DNA of 64,000 nucleotides from Luzula sylvatica (GCA_946800325.1 OX326959.1:14290862-14354861); one strand, 5' to 3'. Counted from the first letter of the stretch, positions 11,409 to 23,068 are shown. Translations and numbers: made by a program. Notes: generated from the sequence alone by a model not told the origin.

Positions 11409-11756
11409 GTGATCATTAAAAATATTAATATTTTATAAAATGATATATCTAATGATATTTTATTCCGCAAATAAAATATTTTTTTCAAAAATATTTTTTT
11501 CCTCGACGATGCAATCCCTGAGCCAAACACACCCGTGTGTAATTTGTGTAAAAATATCTCCTAAAAGTCTTTAAGATCATGATTTGTTTTTTTTTATTAA
11601 TTTCCTAATAACATATGAGAAATTACAAATGATAATATCGACACAATTAAAAGAAAATAATTACGATGATATTATTCGTGCTTTTTAGCGGTATACAGGT
11701 TATTCTCGCTATTATATGAGCTTTCAGGAATTATTATTCGTGATTTTTCCTTATTG

Positions 11757-12008
11757 GGCAGTGATGCACTTCCCCCAACTCTCCCCCACACCTCTTGATG
11801 TGTCATTGTAACGCTTAACATCACTATGGTTTAACATCTGAATTATGATTTAACACCTTAATTTATAGTTTAACATCATAATGAAGATGTTAAACTACAA
11901 ATTAAGGTGTTAAATCATAATTAAGATGTTAAATTTGAAGGTGTTAAGCCTTATGCCAACACATCAAGAGATGTGGGAGAGGGTAAGTGGGGAGGTCCAA
12001 CTTTTTCC
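11757..12008. mobile_element. MULE-like foldback MITE, copy B
   Basis: This is a second copy of the 10942 element, very close in sequence and almost the same length (252 bp), only 560 bp away. The flanking duplication is not clean (CCTTATTGG against TTATTATTA). The paralogous segment near 21560 lacks this insertion. Confidence 0.85.
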
Positions 12009-12150
12009 TTATTATTATTGTTCTAATGTTTTATAGGACGTACACCAAACTTTCACTTCTGTGGGATATATGTGATGTTGTTCCAATATTTTTTAGGGAT
12101 ACGCATGCTATTGTGCCAAATGTAAATGTTCAATTGTACTAATAAAATTG

Positions 12151-12675
12151 CTATCATGTTACGCGGATACTTCAAAAATGCAGAAGTATCCTGAGGATAC
12201 AGATATCCGATACGGATACGGGTATGATACGGCTCGGATACGTATCAGATACGTCATATTTTAATATTTATTTTTTTCGGATACGGCAGGGATACGACAG
12301 GATACGACTGGGATACTTTCAGGATACGGCTGGAATACTCCATTTAGGATACTTCGGCCCATTATATATTTTGGTACATAATATTTTTAAATAAATTATA
12401 TAGGATACTTCTAGGATACATCTAAATTAGTTTTAAGATACTTCTTTAATAAATTTAGGATACTTTTCTGATACATGTATTGTTATGTTGATTTTATTTA
12501 TTGTCATGATATTTAATTTAAAAATATTATTAATTTGTTATTTAATTATTAATTTATTTATTTAATTATATACAATATAAATATATTAAAATAATAACTA
12601 TATAGCCGTATCCGTATCCGTGATTTTTGAAAATTGCCGTATCACCGTATCCGTATCCGTATCCGTGCACCATAG
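12151..12675. mobile_element. hAT-like MITE of the GGATACG family, copy 2
   Basis: It has the same family structure as copy 1: left end CTATCATGTTACGCGGATAC, right end GTATCCGTGCACCATAG, with GGATACG-type subterminal repeats and an AT-rich centre. The target duplication is no longer recognisable. It contains the intact site at which MITE copy A entered copy 1. Confidence 0.82.
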
Positions 12676-13510
12676 GTTATTAATGGTACACACGAGATTA
12701 TAATTTAAGAAAATTCTTACTAACATCGTTACATTTTTGAATATTTCAAAAACCTGATTAATAAGATACTTCAAACAATTGGACTATAAGTTATAAGGCC
12801 GATATATATTGCATTTTCATTATTTTCAAAGATAAACTTGAAATTAAGAGATCTAAACTTCTTTCTTGTAACGAAAATAGAGCTAAAAGTCTGGACATTC
12901 TATATTTTATCAATACATGATATTTTTAGAGGGCCAAATTTGATATTTGCATGTTAACGAGGACATATGTGATATTTTCGGATTTAAGGAAGGACAAACA
13001 GGAAATTTAACCTTAAAAAGACTCGTGTATCTTTTTTCTTTGCTTTGTGAAGTAATGAACAGTCTCCATGGCCGCCATAATGCAATTGCATAACATATAA
13101 TTCATATTTTACTCACATATAAATTTTTGTATAAAAAATATAAAATAGTTAAAAAAAATGAATTAACTATAGCAGATCAAGTCAAATTAATTTAGAAAAA
13201 TAAAATTTCAATAATGGTTTCTAAAAGGAAGTGTACAAAACATTTAATTGAGTTTAGATGTAATTACTAATTATCCCAAAAATCTTAAGCTTTTGATTAG
13301 ATGAGAAAAATAAAAATTTGTCGCAATGCACATTATCTCCTATAAATATTAAAAAGATGCAAAATGAAAGAGAATTTTATTTAGATCAGAAAAATAAAAA
13401 TGTCAAAACGCACGTAAGTTAGAAATATAAAAATCCACTTTTAGTACTTTCGTCGGGAAAGTTGGCAAAAATAAATATTTTTAGCCAAATAGCCGGGCGA
13501 AAATACAAAA
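12676..13510. other. Non-coding sequence, partly segmental duplication
   Basis: Beyond the duplicated parts, about 13160-13510 shows no gene. A 27-bp block containing AATATTTTTAGCCAAATAGC occurs at about 13467-13493 and again at about 13507-13533, just before the LINE. Confidence 0.5.
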
Positions 13511-15488
13511 ATAAATATTTTTAGCCAAATAGCTTTTGATACGATATCATGGCAATTTATCATAAACACTTTACGAGCAAGAGGTTTTGGTGAAAACATG
13601 TTAAGCTGGATTCAAAACTCGGTACTCAAGGGATACACAAAAATCATACTCAACAATACAACGGGTAAATCCATTAGATTAGAGAGAGGAGTAAGACAAG
13701 GTGATGCAATGTCACCTTTTCTATTCATAATAGCAATGAATGTCCTAGCAAAAGTGTTTAAACGGTTAAATGAAGCAAGATTTATAATACCGGTATTTAC
13801 AGGGGCAAGAACAGGATTATACTATGCAGATGACTCAATCTATTTTCTTAAAAATCAAACAAACCAAGTGAGAAGATTTAAATTTATACTAGATAAATTT
13901 GGTCAAGCATCCGGTTTAAAGGTAAACTATTCAAAATCAGAATTTGTTGCCATGAAAAATAATAATCCCGGAGAGAATCAACTTGAACAAACCCTAGGAT
14001 GCCAATGAACAAACTTTCCGATCAAACATCTGGGACTACCTTTACAACCAGGCAAATTGCTTAAAAAAAGAGTATCAAACGTTAATTCAAAAGATTGAGC
14101 AGAAACTAGCAGGTTGGAAGAAAAAGATATTATCACAATTTCAGGAAGGATAATATTAATCCAGTCAGTACTATCAGCCATGCCCATATACTTCATGACA
14201 AGCTTCAAATTACCCAGCTGGGTCATTAAAAAGATCGAAAAAAATCATGAAAAAATTCTTATGGAGAGGACAAGAAAATGGAAAAGACATATCTCTGTAA
14301 ACTGGAAACAGATTTGTAGGCCCAAAGAAGAAGGTGGACTCAATATATTAGATCTGGCAACATTCAACACCGCCCTTTTATCAAAATGGTTTTGGAAATT
14401 ATTTGATCAAAAGGATAACATTTGGAAAGAATTAATATATCAACTATATGGGGATCAAGTATACAATAAGTTAGGAAAGGAAACAGGCATTAATGCAAGA
14501 TTATGGAAAATATGCTCCAAAATATACGACTCATTTCGAGTATCAACAACCATGCAAGTAGGAGATGGAAAAATAAGTGATTTCTGGAACACATCATGGT
14601 TGGAAATACCGTTAAAATATGAATATCCAATATTATACTCATTTTACCAAGGAACCAAAATGATGATATGTGACATATGGAAAGATGGGCAGATTCAAAA
14701 CCTAAGAACTCCATTATCAGGACCAGCACAGGTACAATACCAGCAATTGCAGCAAAAACTAATCGCTTTAAACATTCAAACAAACAATCAAGATAAAATC
14801 ATTTGGAGATGGAATAGCAATGGATCATTCACTACCAAGAGCATGTATCAATTTATGATAAAGGGAGTTAACGCAAAATATGAATATGATCACATATGGA
14901 ATATTGCAGTTCAGCCGAAAATCAGATGCTTCATCTGGTTATGCCTTCAAAACCGTATCCTCACAATAGATAATTTAATCATGCGTGGCTGGCAAATACC
15001 AAATCGATGTGTGTTGTGCTACAAACAACAGGAAACGCTCCATCATATCATGACTTCATGCACATTCTCTGTGGCAATATGGACGGGAATTAACGCCATT
15101 TTTGATCTAAATATTCTTCAAGAAACCAATATCATACAAACAATCAAACGAGGACATAAATCAAAAGCACATATGCAAATCATTGTACAGGTGTGCTTCC
15201 ATATTTGGAAGGAAAGATGCACGCGTATCTTCCAGGAAAAACGTACAACTCACAAAAATCTGATCCACAAGATAACGGAAGATATTAAAGAGAATCAGAC
15301 AGGTAATAAGAAGAAGAACAAAGGCCAACAAAATGAAGTTTAGAATATAAATACAAGGCTATTTGAGCATGTTCAAATAGGCCAATGTTAGAGGGCATTT
15401 CACATGCATGTAAATATCCATTTGTACATTCACCTTCAATATAGCATGGGTGCGGGTCTTTGAACCCGCCTCATTAAATCAAAAAAAA
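13511..15488 (+). pseudogene. 5'-truncated LINE (L1-type) with reverse transcriptase and zf-RVT remnants
   Basis: Coding starts at about 13532 within the reverse transcriptase domain (AFDTISWQF). It continues through LERGVRQGDAMSPFLF and the active-site segment YYADDSIYF (in the ORF starting at 13598). After a stop at about 14008 and a frame change, the ORF at 14114-15343 carries RPKEEGGLNILDLATFN and a zf-RVT-like zinc knuckle region (RCVLCYKQQETLHHIMTSC). The 3' end has an A-rich tail (about 15475-15488). GAAAATACAAAA occurs at 13499-13510 and 15489-15500, a 12-bp candidate target duplication. L1 LINEs copy by target-primed reverse transcription; this copy lacks ORF1, endonuclease and half the polymerase, so it is dead. 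Confidence 0.92.
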
Positions 15489-15500
15489 GAAAATACAAAA

Positions 15501-16428
15501 TATGCAAATAAAACAACTTTAGTGTTAGTTTTGCAAATCGGATATTTTTAATGCTATATATAAAAAAATTCGGTTCCCTCTATTAGCTTTAGTTACAAAA
15601 AACATTGGGGCCCTAACTTATTGAATATTATTCAAATGATTTCAGCTTCGAAAATCCTTATTTCTCATGGATTTTACTTTTTATGTTCGAAAACATGATC
15701 TCTCAACATGGTAATTTTGACTATTTGCAGTTCTTACTGTTTTCAATTTTTTGATTCTTTCAATATTGGGCCCCTAACTTAATTTTTCGAGTTCGTAACA
15801 TTCTTTTGCAAACAAATGTATGCGTCAAAAAAGAGTTATGGGGACCAGTTATGAAATTTAAACGAAGATTTTTAGGGACTAATTTTTGTCCCTAACATAA
15901 AAATTATTATTTTATAATATTTTCTCATAATATTGTTGAATACTAGTTGTATTACATAATTACCAAACTTTAGAAAAGAAAATAGCCAATTAACCAAAAT
16001 TAATATAGCAATAAATCATAAAAAAAAGTTCCAAAGTTTACATCAAGTCAGTGCCATTCATGAAATATTTGACACCATTCAACTAAAATACATCAACCAA
16101 ATTAATGACAATTGTTACGAAATGAATCTATACAAACAAGACATTAAAGAATCAATGTTTTGCAGAATTATGCGACAAAATGCTACATCAACAATGACCT
16201 CGAACCTCAGCTGAATCGGATTAATCTTTGTAGACAATACCTATTAAATCATGACTGATGATACGAGCATTATATAAATTATGGTTTGTACTTAGACATC
16301 GTACCAGTTTGGCCCTTGACAAAGCCGTAACCCTTAAAGCTCACAAAGGTCCTAGAATTCGACAATACGCGGTCCCTCAAGTACTCAGTTTTATCCAATT
16401 TTAAATCATTTGAATCAATATGTTTGGG
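15501..16428. other. Non-coding sequence with partial segmental-duplication similarity
   Basis: About 15585-15765 resembles 4855-5000 (shared TTAGTTACAAAAAA and GGGCCCTA words). The rest is AT-rich with no gene seen. 16413-16428 is the left target duplication of the next element. Confidence 0.5.
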
Positions 16429-17512
16429 GCGATTTCGGGGTGGAGGCAAACCCTACCCGCCGGGGCGATTTCGGGGCGATTTCGGGGTGGAGGCAAACCC
16501 TAGCCGCCGCCTCCACCCCCTCCTCTCTCACGCTCTCGGCGACGAACGCTGGATGGCTGCAACAGCGATGGGCAAGGGCGACGGGCGACTGGCGACTTCG
16601 GGGGACGAACGCTGCGGCCGGCTGGCGAAGAACGAATGCTTTCGGCGACGAGGGTTGGCTGGCTGCGACAGCGACGGGCGAGGGCTACGGGCGACTGGCG
16701 ACTACGAAGGGCAAACGCTGCGGTTGGCTGGCGACGGGCGATGGCGGGGGCGAAGGGCGACTGGACGAATGCTGGAAAGGGGCGATTTCGGGGCGAGGGG
16801 TGATTTCGGCGAGGGCTGTGATAGGGAGGGCTGTGCTAGCGAGGGCTGTGATATGGAGGGCTGTGCTAGCGAGGGGCGACAGCTAGCGAGGGACTGTGCT
16901 AGCGAGGGCTGTGCTAGCGAGGGGCGACAGCTAGCGAGGACGGCGAGGCGAGGCCGACAGCTCTGAGAGCAACGGGCGACGGCCCCTGACGGACATCCGA
17001 GGCTGAGACCCGACATTCGACGGCGACGACGACGGCGACAGCGAGGGCAAGGCGGAGATCCGACAACGAGGCGGAGATCCGACAGCGAGGCGGAGATCCG
17101 ACAACGGAGATCCGGCAGCGACAGCGAGGCGGAGATCCGACGGCGACAACGACAGCGGCAGCCAGGCGGAGATCAGACGGCGACAGCGACGGGCGAGTCG
17201 GGGTGAATCTGGGGGCAGTGAAAGGAAAAAGCGGGAAAGGAAAAAGGAAAATCGCGAGTCTGGTGCTGCGACAGCGACGGTGAGGGCTTCGACGACAATC
17301 TGAGCTCGCGTGGAGACGAACCGTTCGTCTAAGGATGGCCGAAAGCATCATTTTTCGGCTTGTATCTTACTTTTGCAATTGTAATTTACTTTTGCGTTAA
17401 ACTACTTTTTTACATTTATCATGTAAAATCGCACCAATGTATTAAACTTTGCTTTAATATATTAATTTAATATATTAAAAGAGGCTTCGCCTCTTTAGAT
17501 TTTCAAAAAAAA
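16429..17512 (+). mobile_element. GC-rich retroposon-like insertion with 16-bp target duplication
   Basis: A 1,084-bp insert lies between two perfect copies of AATCAATATGTTTGGG (16413-16428 and 17513-17528) and ends in an oligo-A run after a hairpin, AAAGAGGCTTCGCCTCTTT. Long duplications plus a 3' A-tail are the signature of LINE-machinery retroposition. The first 900 bp are strikingly GC-rich for this window. They consist of degenerate tandem motifs: GCGATTTCGGGG (16429-16500), GCTAGCGAGGGCTGTG (about 16797-16940) and GAGGCGGAGATCCGACA (about 17040-17180). The last 170 bp are AT-rich and 3'-UTR-like. Open frames exist on both strands, but their composition is repetitive and I do not recognise a protein. 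Confidence 0.75.
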
Positions 17513-17528
17513 AATCAATATGTTTGGG

Positions 17529-18073
17529 TTTCTAACCTTCAGAGCACTCAGCAGGTTCGAACAATATTTTTGTTACTGATGTCTTGATCGAACTGCACCC
17601 CTCGGTGCGGCTCCTGTTGATGTTGTGGGACGGCATCAATCTGCAGCCCTTGGTGCGGCACCTCCTGCTGCCGTGGGTTGCGGTATAACTAAAATCATAG
17701 TCATAATCATGATCACTATCCGTTTCTTTTTCCTTCACTTCTGCGTAAATGACAAATGTATATCTGATTTTTGTAGAAAGTAACGTGATCTCACATGTGA
17801 ATGATTTTAGAAAAGGATACTGAAAATATGTTTTGTAATTTAGAATTTTATACGAAATTGAGTTTTAAAAAGATCTGATTTTCTCAAATAAAACTTGTCA
17901 CAATATGTCACAATATATTCTTTTTAACGTGATCGAAAACATGATCTCTCGTGTATGTGAAACCCTAATTTTGACTATTTGTGATTTCGATTGTTTTCAA
18001 TTTTTTTATTCTTTCATCATGAATTCATGATATTAACATATATATGGTAATTAAAATGATAATTAACACATAT
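17529..18073. other. Non-coding sequence; right part is segmental duplication copy 2
   Basis: From about 17930 the sequence matches 4940-5050 and 23330-23440. The 68-residue minus ORF at 17532-17738 has no recognised motif. It contains a short internal duplication (CTGCACCCCTCGGTGCGG against CTGCAGCCCTTGGTGCGG). Confidence 0.45.
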
Positions 18074-18885
18074 GTGCATTTCTGTATATACCCAATTTTT
18101 ACAAGTTTTATTTCAAAAATAATAACGCCGTCAAGTTTATTTCGGATATAATCAAGAGCGAAATTCCAAATTCCGTCACTTGTAAAATTGACGGGACCCC
18201 AAAACCCGCCAAAATTTAATAAAATGGAGTAGCCGATATTCGGTATACGATATTTAATTTCGAATGCGAACACGGTATCCGATATCAGATACGAATATCG
18301 TATCCGATTTCGAATAGGATACGAAATAGAGTAGCCGATATTTGATTTTGAATACGCATACGAATACGATATCGAGTAGACGATATACGATTTCGATTTC
18401 GAATAAGAATACGATAATCGATATTCGATTTCGAATACGAATATGATATCTGATATCCGATTTCGAATAGGAATACAGTATCCGATACGAATACGGTATC
18501 AGATTTCGAATACAATATCGGAATTCAAATACGAATACGAATAAAATATTAAAATTTTTATAATCATATTTGTGTATGAATGAACGCCATGCATTTATAA
18601 ATGTATAAATGAATTGTATGCAATTTTATTAAATGATATTACTCTATTCAGTGGTATATACGTATTTAGTGGTATATATGTATCTGACGGCATCTGGGTT
18701 GCCGTCAATTTTTCTTTCTTAATCTGTTATTAACCTTTATTAAATTTTAACGGGATTTGAGATTCCGTCAATTTTTAAAAGTGATGGAATTTGGAATCTC
18801 AACTTTGATTATTTCCTGAACAAATTTCAAAAGGTAATTATTTTTGGAGTAAATTTGTAAATGTTAGGTATATATAAAAATGCAC
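18074..18885. mobile_element. Long-TIR DNA transposon with a tandem-repeat core
   Basis: The element begins GTGCATTTCTGTATATACC and ends in its inverse (GTATATATAAAAATGCAC). The inverted similarity extends about 150 bp inward (for example ATTCCAAATTCCGTCACTT on the left against AAGTGATGGAATTTGGAAT on the right). An 11-bp direct repeat TTAACACATAT flanks it (18063-18073, 18886-18896). Paralogs at 5030-5050 and 23425-23450 are uninterrupted. The centre (about 18230-18540) is a degenerate tandem array of GATTTCGAATACGAATACG words. Long TIRs with a 9-11-bp duplication point to a MULE-like element. The ORFs here are repeat translations. Confidence 0.82.
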
Positions 18886-19326
18886 TTAACACATATCTCA
18901 TAATCTGATATATATAAATTTTGATTAACTTTAGTTAATAATTAATTGTGTGTGTCTTGTTAATTGTCATCTTAATACAGTTTGATAGTTATGATACGAA
19001 GGCAAAGTAAAAAAAAAAAATTGAGGTACGATATGCGAAGTGTCTATCGAAATTCATTAAAATAAAAGAAAAATTTGTACAACAAATTATCAACTTGCAC
19101 GTACAAAAATAAATTAAAAAAAAGAACATTGACTTCTATGCTAGCAATGCAAGATCCAATTATTAACTTCTCGAATTGTGATTTGAGCCGGTATGACAAA
19201 TGGTGTTGGTCGACGGTCGAAAATTCTATTGTTTCTTTCTTTCCACAAAGTCCAACAACCCGTCATCATCGCCCAATCCCCTTTCTTCGGCTCATTCCCC
19301 AATGAATTTCGACATCGTCTCCATTC

Positions 19327-19735
19327 TCATAATAAGTGATTTCTTCCTAAATTTTCTTGTAACTTTAACGATCTAAATAACATATTCCATAATCTATTTG
19401 TGTAAGGACAAACGACAAACATATGCTGTGTATTTTCAAGGGTTAATTGACCACATATTACGCAGTTATTGTTGTGAGGCCAACTTCGTTTGCGTAAGTT
19501 CTCCGTTGTGAGTAGATTGTTTTGGATGAGTAGCCACATGAATACCTTCACATTCAATGGGACGTTTGCCTTCCATGTCATACTATTCATTTGGGATTTA
19601 ATGGATTATTGAAGATTGAATATGAGTAAAACTCCTCCATTTTTCTTAGGTCTTTAAGGAAAAATGATTGTCCTCTAGTTGACATAATGTCATGTAAAGA
19701 AGAACCACCATATAAATATTTTAAGGTGGTCGCCC
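19327..19735 (-). pseudogene. LINE fragment (zf-RVT region), minus strand
   Basis: Minus-strand translation gives NVKVFMWLLIQNNLLTTENL and CVICGQLTLENTQHMFVVC, the conserved zf-RVT segment at the C-terminus of plant LINE ORF2. Upstream in minus sense, across stops, it gives DTWATTLKYLYGGSSLHDI (up to about 19735). There is no reverse transcriptase core, and the fragment is broken by stops. Confidence 0.85.
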
Positions 19736-20290
19736 AAGTGTCCTCCTTATAGTTTAGTGAAGTTATTTTTTTTTCAAATACCTTTTAAGGTGGTCGCCCA
19801 AGTGCCCTTTTTATAGTTTAGTGAAAGTTTGTTTTTTCAAATATCTTTTAAGATGGTCGCCCAAGTGTCCTCCTTATAGTTTAGTGAAAGTTATTTTTTT
19901 TTCAAATATCTTTTATGGTAGTCGCCCAAGTGCCTTTCTTATAGTTTAGTGAAAGTTTTTTTTTTCAAATATCTTTTAAGGTGGTCGCCCAAGTGTCCTC
20001 TTTATAGTTTAGTGAAAGTTATTTTTTTTTCAAATATCTTTGAAGGTAGTCGTCCAAGTGTCCTTATAGTATAGTGAATTTTTTTTTTTCAAATATCTTT
20101 TAAGGTGGTCGCCCAAGTGTTGTCTTTATAGTTTAGTAAAAGTTATTTTTTTTTCAAATATTTTTTAAGGTGGTCGTCCAAGTGTCCTTATAGTTTAGCG
20201 AATTTTTTTTTTTCAAATTATCTTATAAGGTGGTCACCCAAGTGCACTCTTTATAATTTAGTAAAAGTCATTTTTTTTTTTTTTTTGAAA
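19725..20290. repeat. ~62-bp minisatellite derived from LINE coding sequence
   Basis: About nine consecutive units carry the core AAGGTGGTCGCCCAAGTGTC, then TTATAGTTTAGTGAAAGTTA, a T-run and CAAATATCTTT. A stray unit lies at about 20530-20600. The first unit merges without a break into the LINE fragment: in minus sense its core encodes KEDTWATTL of ORF2. Later units vary mainly in T-run length and single substitutions. Confidence 0.88.
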
Positions 20291-21798
20291 AGGTTTAGAG
20301 AAGGTTTGTTACCCTTCTTCTAAACGTATTTTTTTTCCATTTAATCATTTGTCCCATTAACCTTCAAACTTTTTGGACTTACAATAAATTAAATTAGAGT
20401 TTCAAAAGCCCAAAATACCAATCTGCTTTTCTTTACCCAGGGCCCTAACTTTTTTACTAAACCTACATTTTCACGTGACCTGTTCCACTTGCTCCTGCTC
20501 CGCCTCTTTTAACTCATTCATTTTTTTCAAATATCTTTTAAGGTGGTCACGCAAGTTTCCTCGTGTGTTCATCATTTTTAGTGAAAGTCATTTTTTTTTC
20601 AAAATAGAAGAAACCACTCACTCAAACCTACACATTTTAGTATTTTACATCTCATCTTTCTCGTGTGTTCATCATGCCAATATGCTTTGCATATACAAAA
20701 AGTGTGATAAATAATCAAAACTGAATGTGTTTTCATGATATATATAATGAAATAAACACTTTGGGGTGGAGACATGAAGAACTTTAAATGCTTCTTTCAA
20801 TTATACTTCCTTACGAGGATAATATTTCTGATCAATAAACATAAAAGTTGAAATATTAGAATAAACCAAACTAATGACTAGATAAACCTGACTGATTAAA
20901 TTGTTTTAACTGTAAGTATGTCAGTGATCTCAATATGTATTAACTGAACTGAACTGATTCAAAATAGTTTAGGGTAATGGCATCATTTTTTGACGAGAGA
21001 AAATATAGATGATGTCAAATTTAATGACTCCGGTTTAAAATGAATTTCTAGGATCATGTTCTATAATTTTTGAACTTTTCTTCGTAGAAGTTAAAATTAA
21101 AAAGTCCGGGTCATGAAATGTCAAAATTGGTTTTCCTTAATATTTAACCTCATATTAGTTATTAATCATTATATGTATTCAAAATTTATATTATTGAAGA
21201 AAATATAAATATTATATTTTATTATTAAATCTTAGAAAATCGTATTTGCTTTAAAAAAATAAATGTGTGTCTATTAAAACATATTCATATTTGATAAAAT
21301 GATGTATCTAATAGTATTTTATTTTGCAAATAAAATATTATTTTAAAAAATATTTTGTTCCCTGAGCCAAACACATCCGTGTCTAATTTGTTTAAGAATA
21401 TCTCCTAAAAGTCTTTAAAATCACAATTTGTTTTTTTATTTCCAATTTACATATGAGAAATAACAAACGATAGTGTAGATACAATTAAAATAAAAGAATT
21501 ACGATGATATTACTCGTGCTTTTTATGGGTATACATGTTATTCTCACTATTATATGATAATTTAGGGAAAAAAAATTATGTTTTATAGGACGTACACGAT
21601 ACTTTCATTTCTGTTGGATATATGCAATGTTTCAATATTTTTTAGCGATACGCATATGCTATATTGCTATTGTGATGAAAATGTTAATTTACCAACATCC
21701 TTACTTTTTTGAATATTTTGAAAACCTGATTACTTATAAGATGCTTCAAGCAATTAGATGTTGTATTTTGTAAGATTGTGTGTGACTATTAAGTTATA

Positions 21799-22374
21799 GG
21801 CAGAATTTCATGTGTACCCCTGCAAAACATCATAATTTCATGCATATCCCTCAAAACCGTGAAATTTCATAAATACTCCTAGAAAATCCTTCAAATATCA
21901 TGGATACCTCTGAATTAAACTTTTATTTAACAATTTGTTAATTTTTCGTTCAAAATATTTTTTCATTTTACTATTATAATAAATATTATAATTACTTAAA
22001 TTTTTTAGAATTGTATTGATTTCAACAATGATTTTTGGAAAGAAATTATGAGATAGAATTGACAATATTTGATTTTTTATGGTTTTAAATATTATTTTAG
22101 AAAAAAAATTATTGATTATCATAGAAAAATAATTTTAAAAATTAGATAATTGACATATTACCAACGAGAAATACGTTGATGGTTTTTAAATCATATAATA
22201 GGGGTATATGTAATATTTTAAAAAAAATTTAGGGGTAATAATGATATTTGAAGGATTTTGAAGGGGTATCCATGATATTTTGAGACGTTTGCAGGGGTAT
22301 TCGTGAAATTTCAGATTATTGAGGGCTATATATGAAATTTTGATGTTTTTCAGGGGTACACTTGAAATTGCGCC
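21799..22374. mobile_element. MULE-like MITE with long TIR and 9-bp duplication
   Basis: The left end GGCAGAATTTCATGTGTACC and the inverse of the right end (GGCGCAATTTCAAGTGTACC) are similar over more than 30 bp. The perfect 9-bp duplication TAAGTTATA lies at 21790-21798 and 22375-22383. The paralogous empty site (ACTATAAGTTATAAGGCCG) is at about 12783-12801. Subterminal GGGGTAT-CATGATATTT motifs repeat several times at each end. Internal ORFs lack any recognised domain. Confidence 0.9.
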
Positions 22375-23006
22375 TAAGTTATAAGGCCGGTATATATTGC
22401 ATATTGATTATTTTCAAAGATGAACTTAAAATTGAGAGATCTAAACTTCTTTCTTGCAAAGAAAATAGAGCTAAAAGTCTTGGACATTCTATATTTTCTT
22501 TAATACTAGGAGTATCCTCGCTCCGTTTCGGAGAACACAAAATATCTACGATGCGAAATTGTTATTTTTCTTTCGTAGTTTGTATTTTAGGGAATTATAA
22601 AAAAAATATTATATTTTATTCTTGTTATGAAATTAAGAATGATCATCTCAAGTATTTTAAACTTTATACGTGGTAGATTTTATTTTAATAGTTGTGACTT
22701 GTTTACCGAGATATTTTGGTTCATATTTGTTCTAAATTTTAGAATGATATACATGACTAATTATATTATACATATGATATTATTATTTTACCTAACACTA
22801 TCATACATACACTATAATTTCTAGGGTAGGAATATATATCTTTTTTAAATAGAACTAACTTCTTAATTCCTGTGTAAATATTTTAAAATGAAAAATATTA
22901 TTTATTTAGTTTTACAATACAATATAAATATATTTTTTCTCATTTCCTCTTTCATGAGAGCATAAATATCTTATTAGAATTGCGTAAACATTATACTATG
23001 AATTTA

Positions 23007-23010
<4 letters not shown>

Positions 23011-23062
<52 letters not shown>
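23011..23062. repeat. (TA)n microsatellite
   Basis: An uninterrupted TA repeat of roughly 52 bp within segmental-duplication copy 2. It is absent from copy 1. Confidence 0.93.

Positions 23063-23068
<6 letters not shown>

Larger units (their letters stand above)
10523..13160. repeat. Segmental duplication copy 1, right part
   Basis: The host sequence 10523-10626, 11409-11756 and 12009-12150 is collinear with 21176-21680. 12690-12960 matches 21690-21798 joined to 22375-22510. About 13070-13160 matches about 23130-23200. Shared words include CCTGAGCCAAACACA and TCTAAACTTCTTTCTTG. The gaps are the transposons annotated separately. Confidence 0.8.

Noticed and set aside
12676..13160. A gene in the conserved segment shared with 22375-23200
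   Set aside because: Similarity between copies is uniform and not codon-biased, with frequent indels; it is a non-coding segmental duplication.
16410..17351. ORFs of 145-180 residues in the GC-rich insert
   Set aside because: Composition is repetitive (ASEGCASEG, PSLAQPSLAQ) and open on both strands; treated as part of the retroposon-like element.
19725..20290. Regularly spaced repeats resembling a CRISPR array
   Set aside because: The spacers are not unique; units are full tandem copies with T-run length changes, in a eukaryotic LINE-derived context.
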